Positions 7,473 through 14,589 of a DNA stretch of 33,380 bases are shown here, piece by piece. A program made the position numbers and the translations under genes. Below the pieces are notes generated by a model, which made no database searches, was not told where the DNA came from, and saw only the letters and a list, made by a program, of their open reading frames with translations. The stretch is from positions 1 through 33,380 of the forward strand of contig CAJURK010000036.1 in NCBI GenBank assembly GCA_910588745.1, given 5' to 3'. The first letter of the stretch is position 1, and the number at the start of each line of letters is the position of its first letter. The stretch comes from an uncultured Dorea sp. GTDB taxonomy: Bacteria; Bacillota; Clostridia; Lachnospirales; Lachnospiraceae.

Positions 7473-8384
7473 CTAAAAATCTCCCAGTCTCTTAACCTCC
7501 GGCTCCAGCGTAACGCCAAACTGTGCCTGTACCCTCTCAGACACCTGTTTCATCAAAGAATCAACCTCGGCTGCGGACGCCTCCCCGGCATTAATCACAA
7601 ACCCACAGTGTTTCTCCGAAACCATCGCATCCCCTACGCGAAATCCTCTAAGTCCCGCATCCTGAATCAGTTTTCCCGCGAAATATCCTTCCGGACGCTT
7701 AAAAGTACTTCCGGCGCTTGGGTATTCCAGCGGCTGTTTCGAGGTACGCTTATCTTTCAGTTCATCCATAAGCGTCCGGATCTCTTCCGGATTTCCTTCC
7801 TGAAGCTCAAGCTCCGCCTCCAGAACAACATAGCCTTTTTTCGCAATCACGCTGGTGCGGTAGCCCAGCTCCAGATGCTCCTTATCAATCGTAACGATCC
7901 GGCCTTCCTCATCAAGAACCGTAACATTTACCAGAACATCCTTCATTTCACCGCCGTAAGCGCCTGCGTTCATCACACAAGCTCCGCCCAGCGTACCCGG
8001 AATTCCGGCCGCAAATTCAAATCCGCAGAGTCCCGCTTCCAGCGCTATACCGGCAATCTTCGCCAAGGACGCCCCCGCCTGGGCGCGGATGCGCGTCCCT
8101 TCCGCCTCCGCTCTGCTCATCTCCTTAAAAATCTGAATCACCACGCCGCGATATCCCGCGTCGGATACCAGCAGATTACTGCCGTTCCCCACGATGCTGT
8201 AAGGCGCCTGTTCCTCCCTGCAGACGGCGACGGTCTGCTTTACCTCTTCCTTCGTTCGCGGCATCACAAAATAATCTGCCTCGCCCCCGATTCGGAACGT
8301 GGTATGTTTCTTCATCGGCTCTGACAATCGTACTCTCTCCTCAGACAGTGCGGCGGTTAATTTTCTATATAATTTCTGTTCCAT
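7473..8384 (-). CDS. murB: UDP-N-acetylenolpyruvoylglucosamine reductase (MurB)
   Basis: This FAD enzyme of about 303 aa reduces UDP-GlcNAc-enolpyruvate with NADPH to UDP-MurNAc, the second committed step of peptidoglycan synthesis. Visible signatures are MKKHTTFRIGGEADYF, the FAD-binding GNGSNLLVSD, GIPGTLGGACVMNAGAYGGE, and the catalytic serine of PSAGSTFKRP. Length and the lack of an inserted domain fit type II MurB. Two ATGs lie 6 nt apart. The second (8384) is preferred because GGAG is 9 nt upstream, against 3 nt for the first (8390). It heads the operon murB–rapZ–whiA–crh from the promoter at 8474-8502. Confidence 0.94.
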   Translation of the reverse strand: MEQKLYRKLTAALSEERVRLSEPMKKHTTFRIGGEADYFVMPRTKEEVKQTVAVCREEQAPYSIVGNGSNLLVSDAGYRGVVIQIFKEMSRAEAEGTRIRAQAGASLAKIAGIALEAGLCGFEFAAGIPGTLGGACVMNAGAYGGEMKDVLVNVTVLDEEGRIVTIDKEHLELGYRTSVIAKKGYVVLEAELELQEGNPEEIRTLMDELKDKRTSKQPLEYPSAGSTFKRPEGYFAGKLIQDAGLRGFRVGDAMVSEKHCGFVINAGEASAAEVDSLMKQVSERVQAQFGVTLEPEVKRLGDF

Positions 8385-8432
8385 AGGCATTTACTCCAAT
8401 CTGTTCCTATCTTTTCTGCATCTTATACGCTC

Positions 8433-8458
8433 CCGCGGTTTTACAGCAAAAACCGCGG
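8433..8458 (-). promoter_or_regulatory. Perfect GC-rich hairpin in the murB 5' leader
   Basis: CCGCGGTTTT (8433-8442) and AAAACCGCGG (8449-8458) form a 10-bp perfect inverted repeat with a 6-nt loop. It lies between the murB promoter and start codon, so it would be in the mRNA leader. No T-run follows on either strand, so it is not a standard terminator. Confidence 0.6.
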
Positions 8459-8473
8459 CGCAAACTCACAACA

Positions 8474-8502
8474 ATCATACACCAAAACATACCGGATGTA
8501 AA
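8474..8502 (-). promoter_or_regulatory. Sigma-A promoter of murB–rapZ–whiA–crh
   Basis: On the minus strand TTTACA (8497-8502), a 17-nt spacer and TATGAT (8474-8479) lie about 90 nt before the murB start. Confidence 0.75.
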
Positions 8503-8560
8503 GGAATCCGCTCCTTCTCTACTTGCATTATTTCCCAAAATACGGTATATTATTGTTATT

Positions 8561-8602
8561 GTTCATACATAACTTTACGCTTACCGTAAAGTCCGTATGA
8601 AC
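8561..8602 (+). promoter_or_regulatory. Large two-part palindrome upstream of the CNNM/CBS gene
   Basis: The outer arms GTTCATAC (8561-8568) and GTATGAAC (8595-8602), and the inner arms ACTTTACG (8572-8579) and CGTAAAGT (8585-8592), form a long stem broken only by ATA against CC. The loop is CTTAC. A possible promoter (TTTACG, 16 nt, TATGAA) lies inside it. No T-run follows, so an operator or leader structure is more likely than a terminator. A second small inverted repeat, GTGCA/TGCAC, lies near 8617-8632. Confidence 0.6.
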
Positions 8603-8665
8603 ACGCGAATTTATAAGTGCAGCATTATGCACAATTTTAAAAGATAAGAAGGAGTGAACATATCA

Positions 8666-9943
8666 TTGGACTCGGGTGACGCCATACAATTAATTGTATT
8701 ACTGTTATTACTATTTCTTTCCGCTTTTTTTTCATCTGCGGAAACTGCAATGACAACTATTAATAAAATTCGAATCCGAACATTAGCCGAAGAAGGAAAT
8801 AAACGCGCCGAAACGCTTCTGCATATCACGGAGAATTCCGGCAAGATGCTGAGCGCTATCCTGATTGGCAACAACATTGTAAATCTGTCTGCAGCTTCGC
8901 TGACTACTACCCTGGCATATAACCTAGGCGGCTCGTTCGTCGCGCTTGCCAGCGGTATTTTAACGCTCGCTATTCTGCTGTTTGGCGAGATTACGCCAAA
9001 GACTATGGCTACCATTCACGCAGAGAAAATTTCCCTTACCTATGCGCCGATTGTCAATATTTTTATGAAGATTATGACTCCGCTGATCGCCATTGTAAAC
9101 GGCATGGCCATGGGAATTCTGACGCTGCTCAGAGTGGATCCCAACGCCAAGCGTACCCTTATGACCGAGAACGAACTGCGTACCATCGTAGACGTAAGCC
9201 ACGAAGAAGGTGTGATTGAATCAGAAGAAAAAGAAATGATCTACAACGTATTTGACTTAGGCGACGCCAAAGCCAAGGATGTTATGGTTCCGCGCGTCCA
9301 TGTAACCTTTGCAGACGTGGAAAGCACCTATGATGAACTGATTGCCATCTTCCGGGAAGACAAGTTCACGCGTCTCCCTGTATTTGAAGAAACCACGGAT
9401 CATGTTGTCGGTACGATCAATATGAAAGATCTTTTGCTGTACGACACGAACAAACATGATTTTCATGTGCGGGACATCCTGCGGGAAGCTTACTTTACCT
9501 ACGAATATAAGAATACGGCCGAATTGCTGATTGAGATGCGGCAGGCATCCTTTAACATCGCCATCGTGCTGGATGAATACGGCGAAACAGCCGGCCTTAT
9601 TACCTTAGAGGATCTGCTGGAAGAAATTGTAGGCGAAATCCATGACGAATATGACGAGAATGACGAAGACTTTATCATAGAACTAAGCGAACGGGAATAC
9701 AGCGTAGAAGGCGCTGTAAATCTGGAAGAAATCAACGGCAAATTAGACTTAAATCTGTCTTCCGATGATTACGATTCCGTCGGCGGCCTGATTATTGAGC
9801 ATTTAGACCGGCTTCCGGAAGCCGGCGATGAAATAACCACAGCGGAGGGCATCCGCATGGTGGTCGAAAAATTAGACAAAAACCGCATCGAGCGGGTACA
9901 CATGTATCTGCCGGAACCGGCAGAAAAAGAAGGGGATTCCTAA
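8666..9943 (+). CDS. CNNM-type transporter with CBS pair (CorC/HlyC/YrkA family)
   Basis: This 425-aa membrane protein has three parts. An N-terminal CNNM/DUF21 region (about 1-180) carries hydrophobic segments, including QLIVLLLLLFLSAFFSS, the motif SAETAMTTIN and LLFGEITPKT. A CBS-domain pair follows (about 195-315, with MVPRV and LDEYGETAGLITLEDLLEE), then a C-terminal CorC/HlyC domain (about 325-410, with YDSVGGLI). Such proteins move or regulate magnesium and other divalent cations; older annotations call them hemolysins. The start is uncertain: a GTG at 8654 overlaps the AAGGAG site, so the TTG at 8666, 11 nt after that site, is chosen. The gene is monocistronic, with a terminator overlapping its stop codon. 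Confidence 0.88.
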   Translation: MDSGDAIQLIVLLLLLFLSAFFSSAETAMTTINKIRIRTLAEEGNKRAETLLHITENSGKMLSAILIGNNIVNLSAASLTTTLAYNLGGSFVALASGILTLAILLFGEITPKTMATIHAEKISLTYAPIVNIFMKIMTPLIAIVNGMAMGILTLLRVDPNAKRTLMTENELRTIVDVSHEEGVIESEEKEMIYNVFDLGDAKAKDVMVPRVHVTFADVESTYDELIAIFREDKFTRLPVFEETTDHVVGTINMKDLLLYDTNKHDFHVRDILREAYFTYEYKNTAELLIEMRQASFNIAIVLDEYGETAGLITLEDLLEEIVGEIHDEYDENDEDFIIELSEREYSVEGAVNLEEINGKLDLNLSSDDYDSVGGLIIEHLDRLPEAGDEITTAEGIRMVVEKLDKNRIERVHMYLPEPAEKEGDS

Positions 9944-9959
9944 TATGGAATCCCTTTTC
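9930..9959. terminator. Bidirectional terminator between convergent genes
   Basis: AGGGGATTCC and GGAATCCC(C/T) arms enclose TAATAT, and that loop holds the TAA stop of the plus-strand gene. TTTTCT follows on the plus strand. On the minus strand the hairpin runs into TTCTTTTTC, so it can also end the aldolase transcript. Confidence 0.85.
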
Positions 9960-9985
9960 TGATCTCTCGCCGCTCCGCAATATAT

Positions 9986-10858
9986 TTACTTCCTCTGGAA
10001 TACCTTCATCGCCCGCTTTACATCTTCTTTCATTGCCTCTGCCGCCGCAAGCGCCATCTGGTCATAGAACAGCGGCTTCTCCCCGTCCTTCCAGTATTCC
10101 ACAGAAGCCCTGCCGCCTGCAGTATTCATGTATGTATAATAATTCACCTTACAAATCCCATTCTCAATTGCCGCTTTATAATCTTCATCCGATACCCCGG
10201 AACCGCCGTGCATCACAAGGGGAATTCCCGCCGCGTCCCGGATTGCGGCAACCCGCGGCAAATCAAGCTTCGGTTCTGTCAGATACACCCCGTGGACAGT
10301 CCCGAACGCGACGGCCAGAGAGTCCACGCCGGTCCGCTCCACAAATACCTTCGCCGCCTGCGGATCCGTATAAATATCCTGGATATCCTCATAATCTGCC
10401 GCCGAATCAGCCTCTGTTCCCTCTCCCGCAACTATCTCAGAGGTAAAGATATGTCCCAGCTCCGCTTCCACGCTAACGCCTGCCGCATGGGCAATCCTTA
10501 CAATTTCTGCCGTTTCCCGGACATTGGTCTCAAACTCTTTCCCGGACGCGTCATACATCACCGAAGTAAAACCCAGCCGGATCGCTTGTACGCACCGCTC
10601 AAAAGAACTGCCATGATCCAGATGCACCGCCACCGGCACCTTGGCGCGTCCGGCATAAAACAAAAGAACCGGCCCGATCTCGTCCATCGGAACAATCGTA
10701 TCATGACTCTGCGCATGCTGTAAAATTACCGGACAATCCAGTTCCTCCGCCGCCCGGATAATCCCCTGAATACTCTCCAGCGTCGTCCCGTTAAACGCCC
10801 CGACAGCCTTCCTCTCCCTCTTCGCCTCATCCAATAACGCCTTCACTGTAACTAACAT
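9986..10858 (-). CDS. Class II ketose-(bis)phosphate aldolase, GatY/KbaY/Fba-like
   Basis: This 290-aa class II aldolase has HLDHG (79-83) with catalytic Asp81 and zinc ligand His82, VEAELGHI, the His of AFGTVHGVY and the His of VMHGGSG. It is shorter than the glycolytic enzyme at 3072-4040 and nearer in size to tagatose-bisphosphate aldolases. It lies downstream of a SorC regulator and a zinc dehydrogenase in a hexitol/sorbose-type locus, so it probably cleaves the ketose phosphate that pathway makes. No dedicated ketose-phosphate kinase is in the locus, so the substrate may be a bisphosphate made by the general phosphofructokinase or a ketose 1-phosphate. The substrate cannot be told from sequence alone. 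Confidence 0.83.
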   Translation of the reverse strand: MLVTVKALLDEAKRERKAVGAFNGTTLESIQGIIRAAEELDCPVILQHAQSHDTIVPMDEIGPVLLFYAGRAKVPVAVHLDHGSSFERCVQAIRLGFTSVMYDASGKEFETNVRETAEIVRIAHAAGVSVEAELGHIFTSEIVAGEGTEADSAADYEDIQDIYTDPQAAKVFVERTGVDSLAVAFGTVHGVYLTEPKLDLPRVAAIRDAAGIPLVMHGGSGVSDEDYKAAIENGICKVNYYTYMNTAGGRASVEYWKDGEKPLFYDQMALAAAEAMKEDVKRAMKVFQRK

Positions 10859-10920
10859 CTCTCTTCTTCACCTTTCCCTAATTTTCATAGCAGAATTTAT
10901 CCCTCGCTATCTGATATTCT

Positions 10921-10972
10921 TACCCCCAGTGGACAAAGGGACACACGGCTGTTCCTTTGTCCACTGAGGGTA
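10921..10972. repeat. Near-perfect intergenic palindrome
   Basis: The arms 10921-10939 and 10954-10972 match at 18 of 19 positions (core CAGTGGACAAAGG / CCTTTGTCCACTG). The inner GGGACA/TGTTCC continues the stem with one mismatch, leaving a loop of about 6 nt. It sits between the SorC regulator and the aldolase, has no T-run, and looks like a dispersed REP/MITE-type element. Confidence 0.75.
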
Positions 10973-11020
10973 CCCTGCCTCTCACTTCCAAAAACCTCCT
11001 CGGCAATTCATCTTCACAAA

Positions 11021-11980
11021 CTACCTTATATTCAACCCATAATTCTTCGCATAATACCACAGCGTCTTCTGCGCAACCATCTCATTGGTAATCAGCGTAT
11101 GAATCAGCCCGCTTTTTGCAGCAATGTAAATGCTCTCTGCCTTCACCACCTCGTCCGCCACGCAGATCACCTCCGGAATTGCCCGTATTTCCTCCAGGCT
11201 CAATCCAATCAGCAGGCTGTTCCAAGTGTTATTCACCGCGCGCCCATGTTTATCAAAATAATTGTAGGACAAATCTCCCTTGATGTGCATACTATCGGGA
11301 AGCTCCCCGGCATTGTAGCCATGCAGATAAGCCTCTTTGACTTCTGCATAGCGAAATGTGCTGCCGATGCCGACCACCGCGATATCTGCCGTCCTTGCCG
11401 CATCCATCGTATTCTTAATAAAATGCTGTTTCTTTAAAATATCTTTTGCCTGTGTAGAATCCACCAAAATCGGCGCATGGAGGCGCATACTTTTCGCCCC
11501 GCATTTCATTGCAAAGACTTCGCTGACACTGTTTGCTTCTATCTTAGCATACTCCTCGCTTAAGCCGCCGGACATCGGAATAAAAACCACATGAAAATAC
11601 GACTTTGGAACGGATAAGTACTCCGCAATCTCTCTCGTCGTCCTCCCGGCGGAAACCGCTACTTTCGTAACTTCCGAAAGCCTCATAGCCAGATACCTCC
11701 CAGCTTCCCGGGCTAGTTTCTGGCTGTTCGCTTCTGTGTCTGCCGGCACAATAATAACCTCCGCCAGCCCAAACAATTTCTTTAACTGAGCCTCCAAAGG
11801 CTGATGCGGCCTGTTGATTCCATCGGAAATCGTTATTTTAACGACTCCTTTCTCCTTTGCCTTTGCCAATAATTTTGAAACCAGCGACCGGCTCATATTC
11901 AGCTTTTTTGCTATCGCCTGCTGTGTCATCTGCTCATGATAATATAAATGAGCAACCTGAACTAACAAATCCAAATCCAT
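11021..11980 (-). CDS. SorC/DeoR-family sugar-responsive transcription regulator
   Basis: This 319-aa protein has an N-terminal helix-turn-helix (MTQQAIAKKLNMSRSLVSKLL, roughly residues 18-38) and a C-terminal SorC-type sugar-binding domain of about 260 residues, with VAVSAGRTTREIAEYL, MSGGLSE and ADIAVVGIGS. Members bind phosphorylated sugars and control sorbose, deoxyribose or similar operons. The start at 11980 is used because GGGAGG lies 4 nt upstream; a GTG four codons earlier overlaps that site. It is read with the dehydrogenase upstream (67-nt gap) and the aldolase downstream, and probably controls both arms of the divergent locus through the 13308-13588 region. The inducer is unknown. 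Confidence 0.9.
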   Translation of the reverse strand: MDLDLLVQVAHLYYHEQMTQQAIAKKLNMSRSLVSKLLAKAKEKGVVKITISDGINRPHQPLEAQLKKLFGLAEVIIVPADTEANSQKLAREAGRYLAMRLSEVTKVAVSAGRTTREIAEYLSVPKSYFHVVFIPMSGGLSEEYAKIEANSVSEVFAMKCGAKSMRLHAPILVDSTQAKDILKKQHFIKNTMDAARTADIAVVGIGSTFRYAEVKEAYLHGYNAGELPDSMHIKGDLSYNYFDKHGRAVNNTWNSLLIGLSLEEIRAIPEVICVADEVVKAESIYIAAKSGLIHTLITNEMVAQKTLWYYAKNYGLNIR

Positions 11981-12047
11981 TGTTCCTCCCACAGAGCCTG
12001 CTGCCCGCAGCTTTCTGCGAATACCCGGATGGGTTGCCGTCTCTGAA

Positions 12048-13307
12048 CTACTTTGTCAAATCAACCCCATAATATTCCAGCAAAAGCCTCTCCGCTTCTG
12101 CATTCCAGCAGCCTTGATGCCTATCGCAGGAATCCGCCAGCCGTTCAAACAGCTTGTTCTTTTCTCCCAGCTTCCTAAAATCCTCAATTGCCGTAAGCGG
12201 CAGGTCAATATGAGGATAAATCAACTTCTTCCCTCCCGGTATTCCCGGCACATTCAACGTTGTATCCACCGCGCTTTCCAGTCCGCCGATATGGGTAACC
12301 ATCACCGTCGGATGGATCCGCCCTTCTTCCATCAGTTTCAGCGCCTCGTACAAATCCTCATTGGTGCTTCCGGTAAAGCCTACCGTATGGGTTCTTGCAT
12401 AATGCACATTATAGAAATTCACGGTTGCGGACAGCGTCTGGTCCACCGGACCCGCAAAAAAATTCAGACATCCGTCTTCCGCTAAAAGCCCGTCCGCCTG
12501 CTCGATCAGCGCTCTTACCGGCGCATACACAAATACGTCGTCATACCCTTTGCCTCCCGTCAGTTTCCGAAGCTCTTCCACCGGGTTCTTAAGCCCCGCG
12601 CTATTTACAAAGATTAATTCCTTTCCCTCCCTGGCTTTCAGCATCTTCTTTGCCCTCTCGATGCGTTCATCGGAAACATCCGCCGCTACGATCAGCCTGG
12701 CGCCATGTTCGATCTGAAGGGCGTAATCAATGCATTCTAACCCCATGGGACCGCAGGCTCCTAAAATAATTTGATTCCCGCCTTCCTTAATCCCCATGAT
12801 GTGCCGATGATTGGTTTTTGACGTATGATACATTCTGCGATACCCCGCAATAATACAGGAAGTCGGCTCTGACAGCGACGCCTCAAAAAATGATTCCCCC
12901 TTAAACGGAATCAGGCTTCCCGTCTCCATCACTTCTGCCGGAAGTATCGAATAGGTACTGTCGCCGCCATAGGTTCCGTAATTATATCCTACCGTCCTGG
13001 AAACTCCCTCCACAGTAACTTCTGGCTGCACGGTAAATTTCATTCCTTTTTGATAGGTATCCTTCCATTTATCTCCCACATCCACAATAATTCCGGATAG
13101 TTCGTGTCCAATAACCGCCGGATGCTCCGACAAGCGTTCCGTAACCCTCTTATGCCTGTCCCCCTGCTGCACCAGCTTATAAGTAGACATGCACACGCTG
13201 TCTGAAATAATTTTCACTAACATCTCATCTTCTTTCATCTCCGGAAGTTCAAAACTGTCCAGGCGAAGGTCTTTTTCTCCATAAAGGCGAACCGCTCTTG
13301 TTTTCAT
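12048..13307 (-). CDS. Zinc-dependent medium-chain dehydrogenase, SorE-like (L-sorbose-1-phosphate reductase type)
   Basis: This 419-aa MDR-family dehydrogenase keeps the catalytic zinc ligands Cys39 (SVCMS) and the His68-Glu69 pair (IGHELSG), plus SEPTSC around 146-151. The Rossmann motif GACGPMG is at 183-189. The four-cysteine structural zinc lobe of classical alcohol dehydrogenases is absent. Length and style resemble SorE, which interconverts L-sorbose 1-phosphate and D-glucitol 6-phosphate. It probably oxidises the hexitol phosphate delivered by the divergent glucitol-type PTS. It is the first gene of the minus-strand arm; GGAG lies 11 nt before the ATG. Other polyol-phosphate dehydrogenases of the family are possible, so the substrate is inference. 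Confidence 0.78.
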   Translation of the reverse strand: MKTRAVRLYGEKDLRLDSFELPEMKEDEMLVKIISDSVCMSTYKLVQQGDRHKRVTERLSEHPAVIGHELSGIIVDVGDKWKDTYQKGMKFTVQPEVTVEGVSRTVGYNYGTYGGDSTYSILPAEVMETGSLIPFKGESFFEASLSEPTSCIIAGYRRMYHTSKTNHRHIMGIKEGGNQIILGACGPMGLECIDYALQIEHGARLIVAADVSDERIERAKKMLKAREGKELIFVNSAGLKNPVEELRKLTGGKGYDDVFVYAPVRALIEQADGLLAEDGCLNFFAGPVDQTLSATVNFYNVHYARTHTVGFTGSTNEDLYEALKLMEEGRIHPTVMVTHIGGLESAVDTTLNVPGIPGGKKLIYPHIDLPLTAIEDFRKLGEKNKLFERLADSCDRHQGCWNAEAERLLLEYYGVDLTK

Positions 13308-13350
13308 AATTCGTTTCTCTCCTTTTCCTTGTACTATGGTACTATCCTAT

Positions 13351-13390
13351 ATGTTAATCTCAGTGCAAATCAATTGTCAATAAACTGACA
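13351..13390 (-). promoter_or_regulatory. Promoter of the dehydrogenase–SorC–aldolase arm with overlapping inverted repeat
   Basis: On the minus strand TTGACA (13375-13380), an 18-nt spacer and TAACAT (13351-13356) form a promoter. TGTCA (13375-13379) and TGACA (13386-13390) form an inverted repeat over the -35 box, and a palindrome AACAATTGTT follows at 13399-13408. These are candidate operators for the SorC-family regulator. Confidence 0.55.
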
Positions 13391-13469
13391 GTCTTTGGAA
13401 CAATTGTTACACAACAACAATCTCCACACTTTTCCAGACGTAGAATATGTTCCGCTTTACGCTATTATA

Positions 13470-13498
13470 TTGCATTTTTCCAGCATTTTGTATAGGAT
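13470..13498 (+). promoter_or_regulatory. Possible promoter of gutM–srlA–srlE
   Basis: TTGCAT (13470-13475), a 17-nt spacer and TAGGAT (13493-13498) lie about 90 nt before gutM. ATTGCA and TGCAAT arms flank the core. The -10 match is only moderate. The rest of the 281-nt divergent region shows no ORF. Confidence 0.42.
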
Positions 13499-13588
13499 AA
13501 GTGCAATTCGAGCAAGTTTTTCAAAAATATAGGCGTCCGCCCCGCCCAAATGGGTTTCGGTTACGCTGCCTGAAAGGAGGACTTTTTC

Positions 13589-14011
13589 ATGCTCACATCA
13601 CTGTTAGCCGTTTTATTTACCGCTTATGTACTGCAAAGTATCTTTTCATGGTTTCAGCTTAAAAGGGTATACCATTTGATCGACGCTGTAAGGAAGCAGC
13701 ACAAGGGCGAGAACTGCCATCTGGTGACCGGTTCTGGCAGAAAGACTTTTTTTGTGATAAAAAAAGGCGTCTTCATGATTCTTGTCGTGGATTTTGACGG
13801 CAATGTAGCAGACTATTACGACATGGAGGGATACTCCGTTTTTATTACTCCAAAACAAAACCCTGGATATATTGGAATTCCGTTTGAAGAGGTGCGGAAA
13901 CGCCTAACAAAAAGCAGTTATCTGGCCGCTTTCGACAACGCGGCCAAGCAACTCGGTTATTTGCGCTCTGCTGCCAACATGGCGCCATTTTCTGGCAGAA
14001 GCGCGCAATAA
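13589..14011 (+). CDS. gutM: GutM, glucitol operon activator-like protein
   Basis: This 140-aa protein has one N-terminal hydrophobic segment (LTSLLAVLFTAYVLQSIFSW) and a soluble domain with KGENCHLVTGSGRK and ILVVDFDGNVADYYDMEGYSVF. It matches GutM/SrlM, a positive factor for glucitol operons in enteric bacteria; the mechanism is poorly known, and the hydrophobic start suggests membrane association. AAGGAGGA lies 7 nt before the ATG. It is the first gene of the plus-strand arm, 37 nt ahead of srlA, as in other Firmicute glucitol-type loci. The C-terminal 15 residues are low-complexity. Confidence 0.85.
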   Translation: MLTSLLAVLFTAYVLQSIFSWFQLKRVYHLIDAVRKQHKGENCHLVTGSGRKTFFVIKKGVFMILVVDFDGNVADYYDMEGYSVFITPKQNPGYIGIPFEEVRKRLTKSSYLAAFDNAAKQLGYLRSAANMAPFSGRSAQ

Positions 14012-14048
14012 TAAATATACCATTTACATTTAAAAGGAGGAGACTTGT

Positions 14049-14588
14049 ATGGAATTTTTAGTTTCTCTTGCGAACGGACTTACCGGTATAGTAAGCGCCG
14101 GCGCAGAAAATCTGGTTGGCCTGATAACCGGAGTGTTACCAAACGTACTTATTTTGTTGACGCTTATTAACGCTCTTGTAGCTCTGGTGGGCGAAGAGAA
14201 AGTGATGAGCGCGGCAGGGAGGATTACCCGTTTTCGAATTCTCCGATATACGGTAATCCCATTTATGGGATTGTTCTTCTTTACCAATCCAATGTGTTAT
14301 ACCATCGGACGTTTTGTAGACGAGGACTGTAAACCGGCGGTCATCGACTCGCTGTTCTCATTTGCTCATCCGATCACAGGTATTTTTCCTCATGCCAACT
14401 CCGGCGAACTGTTTGTGTGGCTGGGTATCTCCGCTGGTCTTACGACGCTTGATGTTTCCACCACCCCGCTTGCAATCCGCTATTTTCTCGTAGGTATCAT
14501 CGTGATGTTCCTGCGCGGAAATATCACAGAATTTGTAACAAAAGCAATGCTTGGACGTGAAAGCGTTAAAAAGAAGGAGGGAAATTAG
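14049..14588 (+). CDS. srlA: PTS glucitol/sorbitol transporter subunit IIC2 (SrlA)
   Basis: This 179-aa integral membrane protein is the size of E. coli SrlA. Several hydrophobic segments are visible, including VLPNVLILLTLINALVALVG, TVIPFMGLFFFTNP and YFLVGIIVMFL. The conserved stretches MCYTIGRFVDEDCKPA and FAHPITGIFPHANSGELFVWLGI are typical of the glucitol IIC family. It forms part of the membrane channel that imports and phosphorylates a hexitol. AAGGAGG lies just upstream of the ATG. The srlE start follows its stop by 1 nt. Confidence 0.92.
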   Translation: MEFLVSLANGLTGIVSAGAENLVGLITGVLPNVLILLTLINALVALVGEEKVMSAAGRITRFRILRYTVIPFMGLFFFTNPMCYTIGRFVDEDCKPAVIDSLFSFAHPITGIFPHANSGELFVWLGISAGLTTLDVSTTPLAIRYFLVGIIVMFLRGNITEFVTKAMLGRESVKKKEGN

Positions 14589-14589
14589 T

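Noticed and set aside
7472..7519. N-terminal extension of RapZ into murB
   Set aside because: The family starts at MRFVVVTGMSGAGK and that ATG has its own ribosome binding site; the extension would overlap murB in another frame.
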